DNA from: JAWPMT01 sp965242775
GTDB lineage: Bacteria > Bacteroidota > Bacteroidia > Cytophagales > Cyclobacteriaceae
Assembly: GCA_965242775.1 (NCBI GenBank)
Contig: CBDETI010000011.1
Span: forward strand, 62,001-126,000
DNA length: 64,000 nucleotides
Direction of reading: 5' to 3'
Both the position numbers and the translations under genes were made by a program. Of the stretch, positions 25,886-35,160 are shown piece after piece. The notes beneath the pieces were generated by a model. It worked only from the letters and a program-made list of their open reading frames with translations, was not told the DNA's origin and searched no databases. The first letter of the stretch is position 1, and each line of letters starts with the position of its first letter.

Positions 25886-26904
25886 CCTGCCTGATCGAAC
25901 AGTTCGACTGCTTTATTGGTAAAATACATAGAGTCTGCAAAGGCGAATCCGTCGAAAGACCAATCGCCCCAGGCTGCCACAGTTGCTGCAGGGCTTACGT
26001 TGCTGTTCGCAGGGTATTCGTAAGATGCTTCTGCGTATTGCTTCTGAGTTTTTTCGCTTGTCAGGAATTCTATAAACTTCATGGCATTTTCTCTATTGGG
26101 GCTGTATTTGGTGATACCTATGCCACTGATATTTCTATGCGTGCCATATGAATCCTGCTCAGGGAATATGAGTCCTACCGTCTCTCCGGCAGCGACTTCT
26201 TCTTCATTGTCAGAGTTGAGTAGCAGGCCTACGTAGTAAGTGTTAGTTACGGCCAATTCGCCTACACCAGATGCGATCGCTTTGATTTGATCCCGATCAC
26301 CGCCTTTGGGATCCCTTGCCATATTTGAAACGACTCCATTTGCCCATGTTTGTGCATTTTCCTCGCCATAGTTGTAGAGTATAGATGCCAGCAAGGACTG
26401 ATTGTAACCGCTGCTCGAAGATCTGATAAGGACCTTGCCCTGCCACTTTGGGTCCGCCAGATCCATGTATGAAGTGATCTCCGAGGGGTCCACAGTCTCT
26501 TTTTTATAAGCAATCACCCTGGCTCGGAAGGTAATGGCAGTCCAAAATCCATCAGGATCTTTTAGTGCCGCTGGCACTGGGATTCCCGAGTAATCAGCCT
26601 TTTGCAATAGTCCTTTGTTCTTCGCTCTGTTCAATCGAGCGGCATCTACCGTAATTAGTACATCGGCTGGGCTATTTTCTGCTTCAAGCTCCATTCGGTT
26701 GATAAGCTCATCAGCGCCTGCCCGTACAACGTTAACTTTGATGCCAGTTTCTTCTTCAAAAGCTGCCCAGATCATTTTATCCGCATCATAGTGTCGGTGC
26801 GAATAGACATTGATAACCTTGTCTTCCTGCGCCTCTTCTTTTTGGGGAGCTGCACAAGATATAGCGATCAATACAACAAGTGATAGTAGCTTAAGACTCT
26901 TCAT
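25876..26904 (-). CDS. Ferric iron-type ABC transporter substrate-binding lipoprotein (FbpA/FutA-like)
   Basis: 342 residues. Lipobox in VVLIAISCAAP (Cys17). INVYSHRHYDADKMIWAAFE, then ADVLITVDAARLNRAKNKGL, match the FutA/FbpA ferric-binding proteins, which start with a Y-S-H-R-H-Y strand that contributes iron ligands. Ligand tyrosines occur in the C-terminal half (NTYYVG). First gene of a three-gene operon transcribed leftward from a divergent promoter region containing a Fur-like palindrome. Confidence 0.88.
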   Translation of the reverse strand: MKSLKLLSLVVLIAISCAAPQKEEAQEDKVINVYSHRHYDADKMIWAAFEEETGIKVNVVRAGADELINRMELEAENSPADVLITVDAARLNRAKNKGLLQKADYSGIPVPAALKDPDGFWTAITFRARVIAYKKETVDPSEITSYMDLADPKWQGKVLIRSSSSGYNQSLLASILYNYGEENAQTWANGVVSNMARDPKGGDRDQIKAIASGVGELAVTNTYYVGLLLNSDNEEEVAAGETVGLIFPEQDSYGTHRNISGIGITKYSPNRENAMKFIEFLTSEKTQKQYAEASYEYPANSNVSPAATVAAWGDWSFDGFAFADSMYFTNKAVELFDQAGWQ

Positions 26905-26930
26905 TTGACTATGACTTTCTATTTTTTTGC

Positions 26931-26938
26931 CAAAAGTA
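26931..26938 (-). promoter_or_regulatory. -7 element of the iron ABC operon
   Basis: On the minus strand TACTTTTG fits TAnnTTTG, with TTTA about 19 bp upstream in place of TTTG. It lies between the palindrome at 26966-26984 and the start codon at 26904. Confidence 0.4.
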
Positions 26939-26965
26939 GTCTTTGCGTCCTGATTGCTAAAGATT

Positions 26966-26984
26966 ATTTAGAATAATTCTAAAT
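26966..26984. promoter_or_regulatory. Fur-box-like palindrome
   Basis: ATTTAGAAT-A-ATTCTAAAT is a perfect 9-1-9 inverted repeat with the 7-1-7 core TTAGAAT-A-ATTCTAA, the architecture of Fur-family operators. It sits between a ferric iron ABC operon and a divergent lipoprotein gene, exactly where an iron regulator would act. Confidence 0.7.
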
Positions 26985-27017
26985 TAGATTATGAGTTTTA
27001 CGAGAATGCTGATCAAA

Positions 27018-27806
27018 ATGAACAAAGCTGCTGGCACAGTCTGTTTTTTCGGGCTAATTGCTTGCGGTACTCCTGCCCCGGTAGACAATCAAGCGCCACG
27101 AGATCCCTACGTCCACCTGACCGATGCAAAGGTTGCCAGTGTGTTGAAACAAGCCATAGACTGGTCCGGTGGCATTGAGGCCTGGCGTGGGTTGGATTCT
27201 ATCAAATACCATAAACACTCGAAGTTGTTTCTTGAAGACAGTACCCTCGAGAACGAAATGAAGCAAAGTCATGCCTACGCGATGAAGCCAAATTTTTCTG
27301 CCAGGATCTCTTGGGACAAGGGCTCAGATCGACACTTAATTACCTATGGTTTGGGACAAGCCCAAAAACAGGTCAACGGAAGGGAAACAGATAGCGGTAA
27401 AAAAGTGGAAGAATCTGTATTCAGTGCGCTTTATGTCTTGGGGATGCCTTTCAAGCTACTTGATGCCGGGGTGAACCTCACTTACCAGGGAATGGAAGAA
27501 GTAAGAGGGGTACAAGCTCACGTCATTAAAGCCACCTATGACCCGCAAGAGAATGACAATCATTCGACGACCGATGTGTGGTGGTACTACTTTAATGAGG
27601 CCACCGGCGAGTTCCTGGGTTGTATGGTCCACCACCCTCCGACTTATGCCTACATAGAAAACCAAGCTTTCCACACCATCGGCGGCATCAAAATGCATGC
27701 TCACCGAAGGAGTTATCGCTCTGACAGTGCAAGGAACATCGCTTTTCTCAGAGCGGAATTTTGGTACGACAATTATGAATTGGCTTCCGGGGCAGCGAGT
27801 GAGTAG
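27018..27806 (+). CDS. Lipoprotein of unknown function, divergent from the iron ABC operon
   Basis: 262 residues from ATG 27018; ATGs at 26991 and 27006 are in frame, but the first is only 6 bp from the palindrome. Lipobox FFGLIACG. The rest (AIDWSGGIEAWRGLDSIKYH, SARISWDKGSDRHLITYGLG, DVWWYYFNEATGEFLGCMVH) resembles outer-membrane lipoprotein-sorting-like (LolA-fold) proteins of Bacteroidota, perhaps DUF6503-type. It shares its upstream region and probably the Fur-like operator with the iron transporter, suggesting an iron-responsive role. Its 3' end overlaps convergent hpt by 34 bp. Confidence 0.7.
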   Translation: MNKAAGTVCFFGLIACGTPAPVDNQAPRDPYVHLTDAKVASVLKQAIDWSGGIEAWRGLDSIKYHKHSKLFLEDSTLENEMKQSHAYAMKPNFSARISWDKGSDRHLITYGLGQAQKQVNGRETDSGKKVEESVFSALYVLGMPFKLLDAGVNLTYQGMEEVRGVQAHVIKATYDPQENDNHSTTDVWWYYFNEATGEFLGCMVHHPPTYAYIENQAFHTIGGIKMHAHRRSYRSDSARNIAFLRAEFWYDNYELASGAASE

Positions 27807-28336
27807 ATGTGCGGGAGGTTTCTGCCCAGACCATCATAATCCAACCCGAATCCCACGACAAAATCATCCGGTATCTGCTTTCCACAATAGTCTATTTCAA
27901 TCTCATGCTGCAGAGAAGTGGGTTTGAAGAGCATAGTGGCAAGTTTAACCGACCTGGGATTACCTTCTTGAACAAGAGGCAGAAACTGAGATAGTGTATT
28001 TCCGGTATCTACGATATCCTCCACAATGAGAATATCCCGGCCATCAAGGGCCTTGGAATCAAGCCCGGTGACAGCCACGGTCGCTTTACTTTGCGTGCCC
28101 TCATAGGATTTTGCCCGGACAAACATTAGTTCTGCGTCTCCCTTGAACCTTCCAAAAAGTGCTGAGCCGAACATAAAAGCACCATTTAGAAGCAAGAGAA
28201 AAATGGGCTTTTTGTATTCATAGTCGCTATTCACATCGTGAGCCAAGCTATCAATGATCTCAAGTAACTCTGAGTGATCAATGAACTTCTGAAATTGGCG
28301 TCCGTGTAGTTCTATTATTTCCGTTCCGGGGCTCAT
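27773..28336 (-). CDS. hpt: Hypoxanthine phosphoribosyltransferase
   Basis: 187 residues from ATG 28336. PRPP-binding motif ILIVEDIVDTGNTL near residue 105, plus the purine-proximal PDDFVVGFGLDY stretch and LLLNGAFMFGSALFGR, are type I phosphoribosyltransferase features of purine salvage HPRT. It converts hypoxanthine (and guanine) with PRPP to IMP/GMP. Confidence 0.93.
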   Translation of the reverse strand: MSPGTEIIELHGRQFQKFIDHSELLEIIDSLAHDVNSDYEYKKPIFLLLLNGAFMFGSALFGRFKGDAELMFVRAKSYEGTQSKATVAVTGLDSKALDGRDILIVEDIVDTGNTLSQFLPLVQEGNPRSVKLATMLFKPTSLQHEIEIDYCGKQIPDDFVVGFGLDYDGLGRNLPHIYSLAAPEANS

Positions 28337-28453
28337 AATTGGCAAACATACTTACTGTTTTGGCAATTCGAAGTGCGAAATCGACCGTTCGTCGAAGGAC
28401 GTTGCTTAGGTATTAATCAATGTTTAACTTGGCAGTTATACGCCGTAAGAACC

Positions 28454-28711
28454 ATGACACATCGCCTGGATACGAAACACGTTCGCAGTATCAAACTGCA
28501 AGTGGAGTCCTCCATAATCGATTATCTGGAATACTCACATGAAAGATTTCAACTAATCGTGAGTTTCAAACATGGGAAATATAAGGGGCAGGTACGCTCC
28601 TACTATGAAATAGCGCCGGAGCAGTTTTATGCACTGCTGGAGGCTCCTTCTCTCGGTAAAGCCTTGCTGCGATTCATTGACACATTAAAGTCGGTCAAGG
28701 ACTATTCCTAA
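28454..28711 (+). CDS. KTSC-domain protein
   Basis: 85 residues from ATG 28454. VESSIIDYLEYSHERFQLIV, then YYEIAPEQFYALLEAPSLGK, match the small KTSC domain (pattern S-S-x-I ... Y-x-V-P-x-x-x-Y-x-x-L-x-x-A-x-S-x-G). Function unknown. A longer start at GTG 28373 would overlap the divergent hpt promoter. Confidence 0.7.
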   Translation: MTHRLDTKHVRSIKLQVESSIIDYLEYSHERFQLIVSFKHGKYKGQVRSYYEIAPEQFYALLEAPSLGKALLRFIDTLKSVKDYS

Positions 28712-28790
28712 CTTTTTTCTGGTGCCTTACGTTGCGCAATGCAGGTCAGGGCCTAGTTTTGACTTGAACAGACATCACGAAAAAGTTATT

Positions 28791-29906
28791 ATGAGGAAAT
28801 CAATGTTACTGTTGTGCGTATTAGGTGTGATTCCATTCGCATTGCTCTCACAGACTATGGGTTTTGAGGAGTATGATCCTCCATCGACACTCGTCGTTCC
28901 GGAAAACCCTGTCAAGAAGGCCAGGTTTCCATTTGTAGATGTCCATAGCCACCAATGGAATGTCACCAAGGAGCGCGTGGAAACGTTGGTTTCGGAAATG
29001 AACGAAATCAACATGGCGGTGATGGTTAATCTTAGTGGTCGGGGATTTGATCGTGCAGCTGGGGATATCGGTTCACAGTCCTACATGAATGCCATGATCA
29101 ATCGGATGAATGGTGAAGCACCTGGTCGGTTTATTGTTTTCACCAACGTGTCATTCAAAAACGTTGGGGACGCCAACTGGCAAGAAATGGCTGTAAGGCA
29201 GCTGGAGGAAGATGTGGCCAATGGCGCCAACGGCTTGAAAATATATAAAAGTCTTGGGCTACGAAATCAAGATTTGGAAGGAGAAAGAATCGCAGTAGAT
29301 GATCCGCGCTTGGACCCAATTTGGGCGAAATGTGGAGAGTTGGGAATTCCTGTTTTGATTCATTCGGCTGATCCTCAGCCATTTTGGGCACCTCATGATA
29401 AAAACAATGAAAGGTGGCTTGAACTGAAACTGCGGCCTGGAAGAAAACGCTCCGCCACCGACCCAGCACCGTTTGAGCAAATCATCGCGGAACAGCATCA
29501 CGTTTTTGAAAAACATCCAAATACCACATTCATTAATGCTCACATGGGTTGGATGGCCAACGACCTGGCTAAACTGGGAGCGCACCTGGATCGCTACCCC
29601 AACGTCAATGTGGGTATTGGTGCGGTGATTGCAGAGTTAGGCAGGCAACCTCGCATGGCCAAATCGTTTTTCGAAAAGTACCAGGACCGGATCCTTTTTG
29701 CCAAAGACGCTTATAACAAGGAAGAATTCTACACCTACTTCAGAGTTTTGGAAACAGAGGATGAATACTTTCCCTATTACAAGAAGTATCATGCCTATTG
29801 GAAGATGTACGGATTGGGTTTAAGCGACGAGGTGTTGAAAAAAGTTTATTATAAAAACGCCTTACGCATTATTCCCAATATCGATGGTGGACAGTTTCCG
29901 GATTAA
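28791..29906 (+). CDS. Secreted amidohydrolase (amidohydrolase 2 / PF04909-like)
   Basis: 371 residues from ATG 28791, chosen for its signal peptide (MRKSMLLLCVLGVIPFALLS). Metal-site motifs are in order: FVDVHSHQWN, PVLIHSADP, FINAHMGW and LFAKDAYN (catalytic Asp), the pattern of the TIM-barrel amidohydrolase-2 group (decarboxylases and lactonases). A signal peptide implies periplasmic action on an unknown substrate. Its 3' end overlaps convergent msrA by 4 bp. Confidence 0.85.
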   Translation: MRKSMLLLCVLGVIPFALLSQTMGFEEYDPPSTLVVPENPVKKARFPFVDVHSHQWNVTKERVETLVSEMNEINMAVMVNLSGRGFDRAAGDIGSQSYMNAMINRMNGEAPGRFIVFTNVSFKNVGDANWQEMAVRQLEEDVANGANGLKIYKSLGLRNQDLEGERIAVDDPRLDPIWAKCGELGIPVLIHSADPQPFWAPHDKNNERWLELKLRPGRKRSATDPAPFEQIIAEQHHVFEKHPNTTFINAHMGWMANDLAKLGAHLDRYPNVNVGIGAVIAELGRQPRMAKSFFEKYQDRILFAKDAYNKEEFYTYFRVLETEDEYFPYYKKYHAYWKMYGLGLSDEVLKKVYYKNALRIIPNIDGGQFPD

Positions 29907-30538
29907 TGGGCGGACTTCTTCAGTAATTCAGGAAATTTAGATTTAAACCTATTTAATCTGGGGATAGAGACGCTTTGGACATAGGGCTGATTTGGGTGCA
30001 ACGCCTCATACTCCTGATGGTAGTCTTCTGCCGCATAGAACACTTCAAAAGCAACTACCTCGGTCACTATGGGCCCTGAAAAGTCACTCCTTATTTCTTC
30101 AATGTACTGTTCAGTTTGGCTTTTTTCTTCCTCGGACTGATAAAAAACTACTGAGCGATATTGGGGTCCGCGATCTGGGCCCTGCCGGTTGGGTGTGGTA
30201 GGATCGTGGGAGCCAAAGAAGACTTTGAGAAGGGTTTCAAATGAAACTACTTCAGGGTCATAATATACTTCAACGGCTTCGGCATGCCTCGTGGCCCCCG
30301 AGCTAACCAATCGGTAATTGGGGTTTTTGATTTTGCCGCCGGAGTATCCCGAAATAGCCTCCTCTACTCCTTCAACGGACTGGAAAATGGCTTCCACACA
30401 CCAGAAACATCCACTGGCGAAATAGGCCTTGCTGAGACCATCAAGATCTTTGGGAGTAGGTCTTTGGCTTTCGGCAGGGGACGAGCATGCCATAAGCGAA
30501 AGCACCGCCCCGGCTATCAATGTAGTTTTATTTATCAT
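29903..30538 (-). CDS. msrA: Peptide methionine sulfoxide reductase A, lipoprotein form
   Basis: 211 residues. Catalytic motif YFASGCFWCVEAIFQ and RHAEAVEVYYDP, SHDPTTPNRQGPDRGPQYRS and EDYHQEY are MsrA hallmarks. The N-terminus has a signal peptide with lipobox LSLMACSSP, so this copy repairs oxidised methionine in the envelope. msrB is encoded separately at 43 kb without a signal peptide. Confidence 0.95.
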   Translation of the reverse strand: MINKTTLIAGAVLSLMACSSPAESQRPTPKDLDGLSKAYFASGCFWCVEAIFQSVEGVEEAISGYSGGKIKNPNYRLVSSGATRHAEAVEVYYDPEVVSFETLLKVFFGSHDPTTPNRQGPDRGPQYRSVVFYQSEEEKSQTEQYIEEIRSDFSGPIVTEVVAFEVFYAAEDYHQEYEALHPNQPYVQSVSIPRLNRFKSKFPELLKKSAH

Positions 30539-30776
30539 GGTAAGAATTAATACAACGGAAGTTGGGAAATAGTTGCCTCTCAGCCAAACCCAATCCCTGC
30601 TGCGCTCGTCGGGGTTCTTGCTATTTTTCGGCTACTTGGTTATTTTTAGTGTACCAGCTAGTTCCGCGGGAACAAAGATTTGGATGCTCACTATGTGCTG
30701 AGTGTTGAGTTTAACCTTCCCTACAAGTGGCAACTCAATAGGCATAAAGAACTATTTTGTGACACTGAATCAATTT

Positions 30777-33700
30777 ATGCGCCAGGTTTTCATAGTAGTA
30801 TGTCTTATGGGGTTCCTTTTTGTGGAAGCCGAACCGGAGAGTTATCAGCAAGATACTTCGCGGGTGACCGGCGAGGCATTTTTTGTGAAGCCGGTGATCA
30901 TTACTTTGTCTCGGAATCCCGACCCTAAAAAAAAGGTGCTATCGGAGGCGCAGGTCATTCAAAAGCCTGGTATCACTTCAACAATTGTACCTGATACCAT
31001 TCCTATTTCAACACCCCCTAAAATATTGGTGTCAGGGTCAAACGGGCTTGAGAAAGTAAAATCAGCACCTGTTCGACCAACTGCTCAGTTGCTCAAATGG
31101 CCTCAAAATGAGCGTGCAAGTCGCCCCCGGTTCAAGGACCAAGGGACTAGAAACATAGGCTTTCTGGACGTAGACCAGGGTATGCCGTCATCCTATGTCT
31201 GGTCTATAGCTCAGGATAGTCTTGACATGATGTGGTTTGGGCACTACGGCGGTGGCGTGTCAAGGTACGATGGTGAGTCATTCTGGAATTGGACTGAAGA
31301 ACATGGCCTCAGTACAAACTATGTACAGTCAGTTATTGCAGACAGCAAAGGCCACCTCTGGATTGGCACTGAAAATGGCGTAAATCGATTTAATGGCGAT
31401 TCTCTGTATCACTATGGGACCAAAAATGGGCTTGCCCATGATAAAGTATGGTGGCTTTTTGAGGATTCGGAAGGCTACATTTGGATAGGTACTCAGGCCG
31501 GATTGAATCGACTTGATCCGGACCAAAACACAATCGAACTCTTTGCAGAAGAGCACGGGCTGGTCAATAATGTGGTTTGGGGCATCACCGAAGATCGAAA
31601 AGGACATATATGGGTGGTAACAGAAGGAGGCGTTTCAAAACTTGATATTGGGGCAGGCAGTGGCGATGCAGCCAATGAATTGCCCACATTTACTAACTAC
31701 ACCACTGAACAGGGCCTCCCGGAGGCGAATATTTGGTCAGTCTTGGAAGACCAATACGGCGATATTTGGTTAGGGACCAATAGCTATGGAGTGGTTCGAT
31801 ACATGCAGGACAAAAACATTTTTATCAATTACCATACTGACAATGGATTGGCGAGCGACTGGATCTGGAGCCTGAAAGAGGACAGCAAGGGTAATATCTG
31901 GATGGGGACGTACGGTAAGGGCATTATCAAATATTCTACAGGTGAAAAGGGTGAATCGACTTTCACGACTTATGGCGAAGAAGAAGGACTAACCAACCGC
32001 TATATTATGTCTCTATTTGAGGACGAGGTTGGCAATATCTGGATGGGTACAGATGGCGCGGGGGTGAATAAATTGGATGAAACGAGGGGTATTTTGTTCC
32101 ACCCCAGCCAGTCGAATGGTTTGAGTAGTCGGTTTATGCAGACCATTTTCTCTGACAGCAGAGATCGCCTTTGGCTAGGACTGGAGGCTGGAGGCATAGA
32201 CATTTTTTATACAAGCGACTTTTCCGAAGGACCGGCAACGACTAAACATATCAATGCCAAGACCGGCCTGCAAAACGACATTGTTTGGTGCCTACTGGAA
32301 GATCAGGAAGGCATCTTCTGGATGGGTACAGACGCTGGTTTAACTAGCTTAGATTTTTCGGTCAGTGAAAACGGTATTGCTACAACTTATACTGCTGAAC
32401 AAGGTCTGAGTGATAACAGCATTTGGACCATAACCAAGTCACAGGATGGAAGCATTTGGCTTGGAACCGAGCATGCGGGAGTTTCGAAATTTGATCCTGA
32501 GAAGGAAGTTCTTCAGCACTACGGTCCTGATCAGGGATTGCCTGAGTATTCGATCATGGCTTCTCTCGTCGATCGCCATGGGGTTTTTTGGTTTGGAACC
32601 TATGGCGGTGGTCTTGGTCGTTTGGTGGAGCAAGACAATGGTTCCATGATCACGCTCTACGGCGAGAAAGAAGGACTGCAGAGTGATTTGATCACCTATT
32701 TGTTTGAAGATTCTCATGGGATGGTTTGGATGGGTACCGAAGGTGAGGGCGTGTATGTGTTTGATCCGAGACCGCAAGAGGTGAGTTTTGACCGGATTAC
32801 TTCCGAGCATGGTTTGTCCAATAACTACATATGGTCGGTGATAGAAGATCGTAATGGCAATATTTGGGTGGGTACCGAGGATGAAATCAACGTTTTGCGC
32901 CCGCTTGATGCCAATAAGCCGGTGACCAAGGAAAACTGTGAGATCCTGCATATTGGAACAAAAGAAGGCATGAAGACACCAGATGTGTATTCTGCCGCGG
33001 TGACCATGGATAGCGAAGGAAGAATCTGGTGGGGAACGGGCAAAGGGCCCATGCTAATGGATCCACAGAAGCTAATCAAACCTAACACCAGACCCGGCGT
33101 TCGGCTGACTAGCTTAACTGTCGGAGATCGTGATTTAGACTTTCGCAGTATATTGAGCGATACCGCCTTCTCTGATCCTGCTAGTAGTGAATTCTTTGCG
33201 GGCACTTATAGTGGTGTGACGCCTTTTTTCAATTTGCCACAAGATCTGGTATTGCCCTTTGATCAGAACTTTCTGACCTTCAATTTCAGTGCAGTTGATT
33301 GGTCCTCCACCCGAAATCCGGAATTTCAATATTACCTGAGCGGCTGGGAAGAAAACTGGCAGCAGTGGACGGACAATGGGCTTGTCCGGTATAGTAACTT
33401 ACCAAGTGGGCGATATACGCTGCACTTGAGGGCCAGGTCCGTTTTTGGTCTCACCAGCGACTCTTATCAATACACCTTCTCGATCAAACCTCCCTGGTGG
33501 AAAACCTGGTGGGCCCTCTCAATTCAAGTCATGGGTGTTGTCGCCTTCGTAATGGGATTGGTCAAATGGAGAACCCATCGATTGGAGGAGCGCAAGCGTG
33601 AACTTGAGCAGAAAGTGGAGGAACGTACCCAGGCATTGCAAGCATCCCTGGAAGAAATCGTCAGAACCCGCAATCAATTGGTGCTGTCAGAGAAGATGGC

Positions 33701-34470
33701 CTCCATAGGTATGCTTTCCGCAGGGATAGCGCACGAATTAAGTAGCCCAATTGCAGCTATTGCCAATGGGTCCAAGATCCTAAAGGAAGACATCAAAGGG
33801 GTAGTGGAGCTTATTGGCAAGATGGAAGCAACTTCAAAAACCAAGCGGAATGGAGAATTGATAAGGTCCTTGGACGAGCTCAAATCGATGTACGAATATG
33901 ACGTCATCGTTGACGAAATCAGGAATAACCTAAAATCAATTCAGTTGGGAGCTTCACACACCACCAATATTATCCGGGAGCCTCAGCAATTTCTCAAGGC
34001 TTGATGAAGAGGAAAAGGTGGAGGGTGATATTCATGAATGCATCGAAAACACCCTCGTACTTCTCGACACCAGTATTAAGTACGAGATTGAGGTAGAAAG
34101 AAATTATGACGAGCATATCCCCAAAATTCATTGCTACTATGGTCAATTGAGTCAGGTTTTTATGAATGTGCTGTCCAATGCCATTGACGCTATTAAGGAG
34201 AAAAAAGATCAAGGAAAGATCGTAGTGACCACCAAACTCACTGAAGATGGAGAAGGGATCAAAATTTGGGTGAAAGACAATGGGGTGGGTATTGCAAAGG
34301 AAACCAGTAGCAAGGTTTTTGATCCGTTTTTTACTTCCAAGAGCGTGGGCAAGGGCACAGGGCTTGGTCTGTCTATCAGTGAAAATATCATTCAGAAACA
34401 CGAAGGGTATTTGTCCTTCGAGAGTGTCTATGGTGAAGGCACCACTTTTGAGATATTTCTGCCTGTTTAG
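30777..34470 (+). pseudogene. Two-component propeller sensor histidine kinase, split by a +1 frameshift
   Basis: From ATG 30777 the protein has a signal peptide (RQVFIVVCLMGFLFVEAEPE), about 14 Reg_prop beta-propeller repeats of the form GLxxNxVWSIxEDxxGxIWxGT (two seven-bladed propellers), a Y_Y_Y domain (FQYYLSGWEENWQQW), a transmembrane helix (LSIQVMGVVAFVMGLV), a coiled coil and a HisKA domain with phospho-His in GIAHELSSPIAAI. The frame stops at 34004, but the HATPase_c domain continues immediately in the next frame (ANNE box VLSNAIDAI, then WVKDNGVGI, GTGLGLSISENI). Removing one G from the GGG at 33976-33978 joins them as IIRSLSNFSRLDEEEK. No receiver domain is present. Likely one intact gene of about 1230 residues with a sequencing error, or a recent inactivation. 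Confidence 0.85.
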
Positions 34471-34498
34471 CACCACCAATTGAAAGCCTTATCTTCTT

Positions 34499-34944
34499 GA
34501 ACCCGGCAGGATTCAAACGCGGACGGCTAGTTCTGCAACCTCAGAGGGGTTGTATGATTTTGGGGATAAAAAAAAGCCCGACCGGAATGATCGAGCTTTT
34601 AAGTGTTGTGAACCCGGCAGGATTCAAACGCGGACGGCTAGTTCTGCAACCTCAGAGGGGTTGTATGATTTTGGGAGATAAAAAAAGCCCGATCGGAATG
34701 ATCGAGCTTTTAAGTGTTGTGAACCCGGCAGGATTCAAACGCGGACGGCTAGTTCTGCAAACCCTCAGAGGGGGTTGTATGATTTTGGGGATAAAAAAAA
34801 GCCCGACCGGAATGATCGAGCTTTTAAGTGTTGTGAACCCGGCAGGATTCAAACGCGGACGGCCAGTTCTGCAACCTCGGAGGTGGTATGATTTTGGGGA
34901 TAAAAAAAGCCCGACCGGAATGATCGAGCTTTAGTAAGTGTTGT
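34499..34944 (-). repeat. Tandem array of four tRNA-Arg 3'-half copies with terminators
   Basis: Four units start (plus strand) at 34499, 34610, 34721 and 34835, with periods of 111, 111, 114 and 110 bp up to the intact tRNA. Each contains the last 20 nt of the adjacent tRNA-Arg(ACG), then the same 14-nt insertion (e.g. 34519-34532) in what would be the T stem, then CTGCAACCTC-AGAG from the variable/anticodon-stem region, and a copy of the downstream terminator hairpin. The units are nearly identical; the fourth is most diverged. An open frame of 145 codons crosses the array only because the repeat lacks stops. Confidence 0.9.
34902..34932 (-). terminator. Terminator of tRNA-Arg(ACG)
   Basis: On the minus strand AAAGCTCGATC-ATTCC-GGTCGGGCTTT forms an 11-bp stem (two G-T wobbles) followed by a T-run. 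Copies recur in each unit of the array. Confidence 0.75.
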
Positions 34945-35017
34945 GAACCCGGCAGGATTCAAACCTGCAACCTCCAGAGCCGTAATCTGGTGCACTATTC
35001 AGTTATGCTACGGGTCC
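34944..35017 (-). tRNA. tRNA-Arg (anticodon ACG)
   Basis: 74 nt, complete cloverleaf: acceptor GGACCCG/CGGGTTC, D stem GCAT/GTGC, anticodon stem CCAGA/TCTGG with loop TTACGGC (ACG), T stem GCAGG/CCTGC, discriminator A; CCA not encoded. The D loop has A at position 19 and the T loop has T at position 56 (TTTGAAT), so the usual G19-C56 tertiary pair appears replaced by A19-U56. ACG reads CGN codons after inosine modification (tadA). Confidence 0.95.
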
Positions 35018-35130
35018 TGATATCTTGTTAAAAAACGCTAACAAAACACCTTTCGCAGCGCAAAAGGAGCACAAAAGTAATAATTTGTGATAATAAATAT
35101 TCGTTCAGTTAGAGGTTTTAAAATTGCCTC

Positions 35131-35138
35131 TATCTTTG
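35131..35138 (+). promoter_or_regulatory. -7 element upstream of the outer-membrane barrel gene
   Basis: TATCTTTG matches TAnnTTTG, 23 bp before the ATG at 35161. The -33 element is not clear. Confidence 0.35.
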
Positions 35139-35160
35139 CCGGTCTAAATTTCGTAGCACA

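Noticed and set aside
28373..28453. Longer start for the KTSC protein at GTG 28373
   Set aside because: It would overlap the hpt upstream region; the ATG at 28454 gives the family length.
30702..30776. GTG start for the propeller kinase
   Set aside because: It would put 25 residues before the signal peptide that begins at ATG 30777.
34497..34934. 145-codon open frame with repeated peptide units
   Set aside because: It is only the tRNA-Arg-derived tandem repeat read in one frame; no start, no signal and periodicity equals the DNA repeat.
34499..34944. CRISPR array
   Set aside because: Units of ~111 bp are nearly identical along their whole length and derive from the adjacent tRNA.
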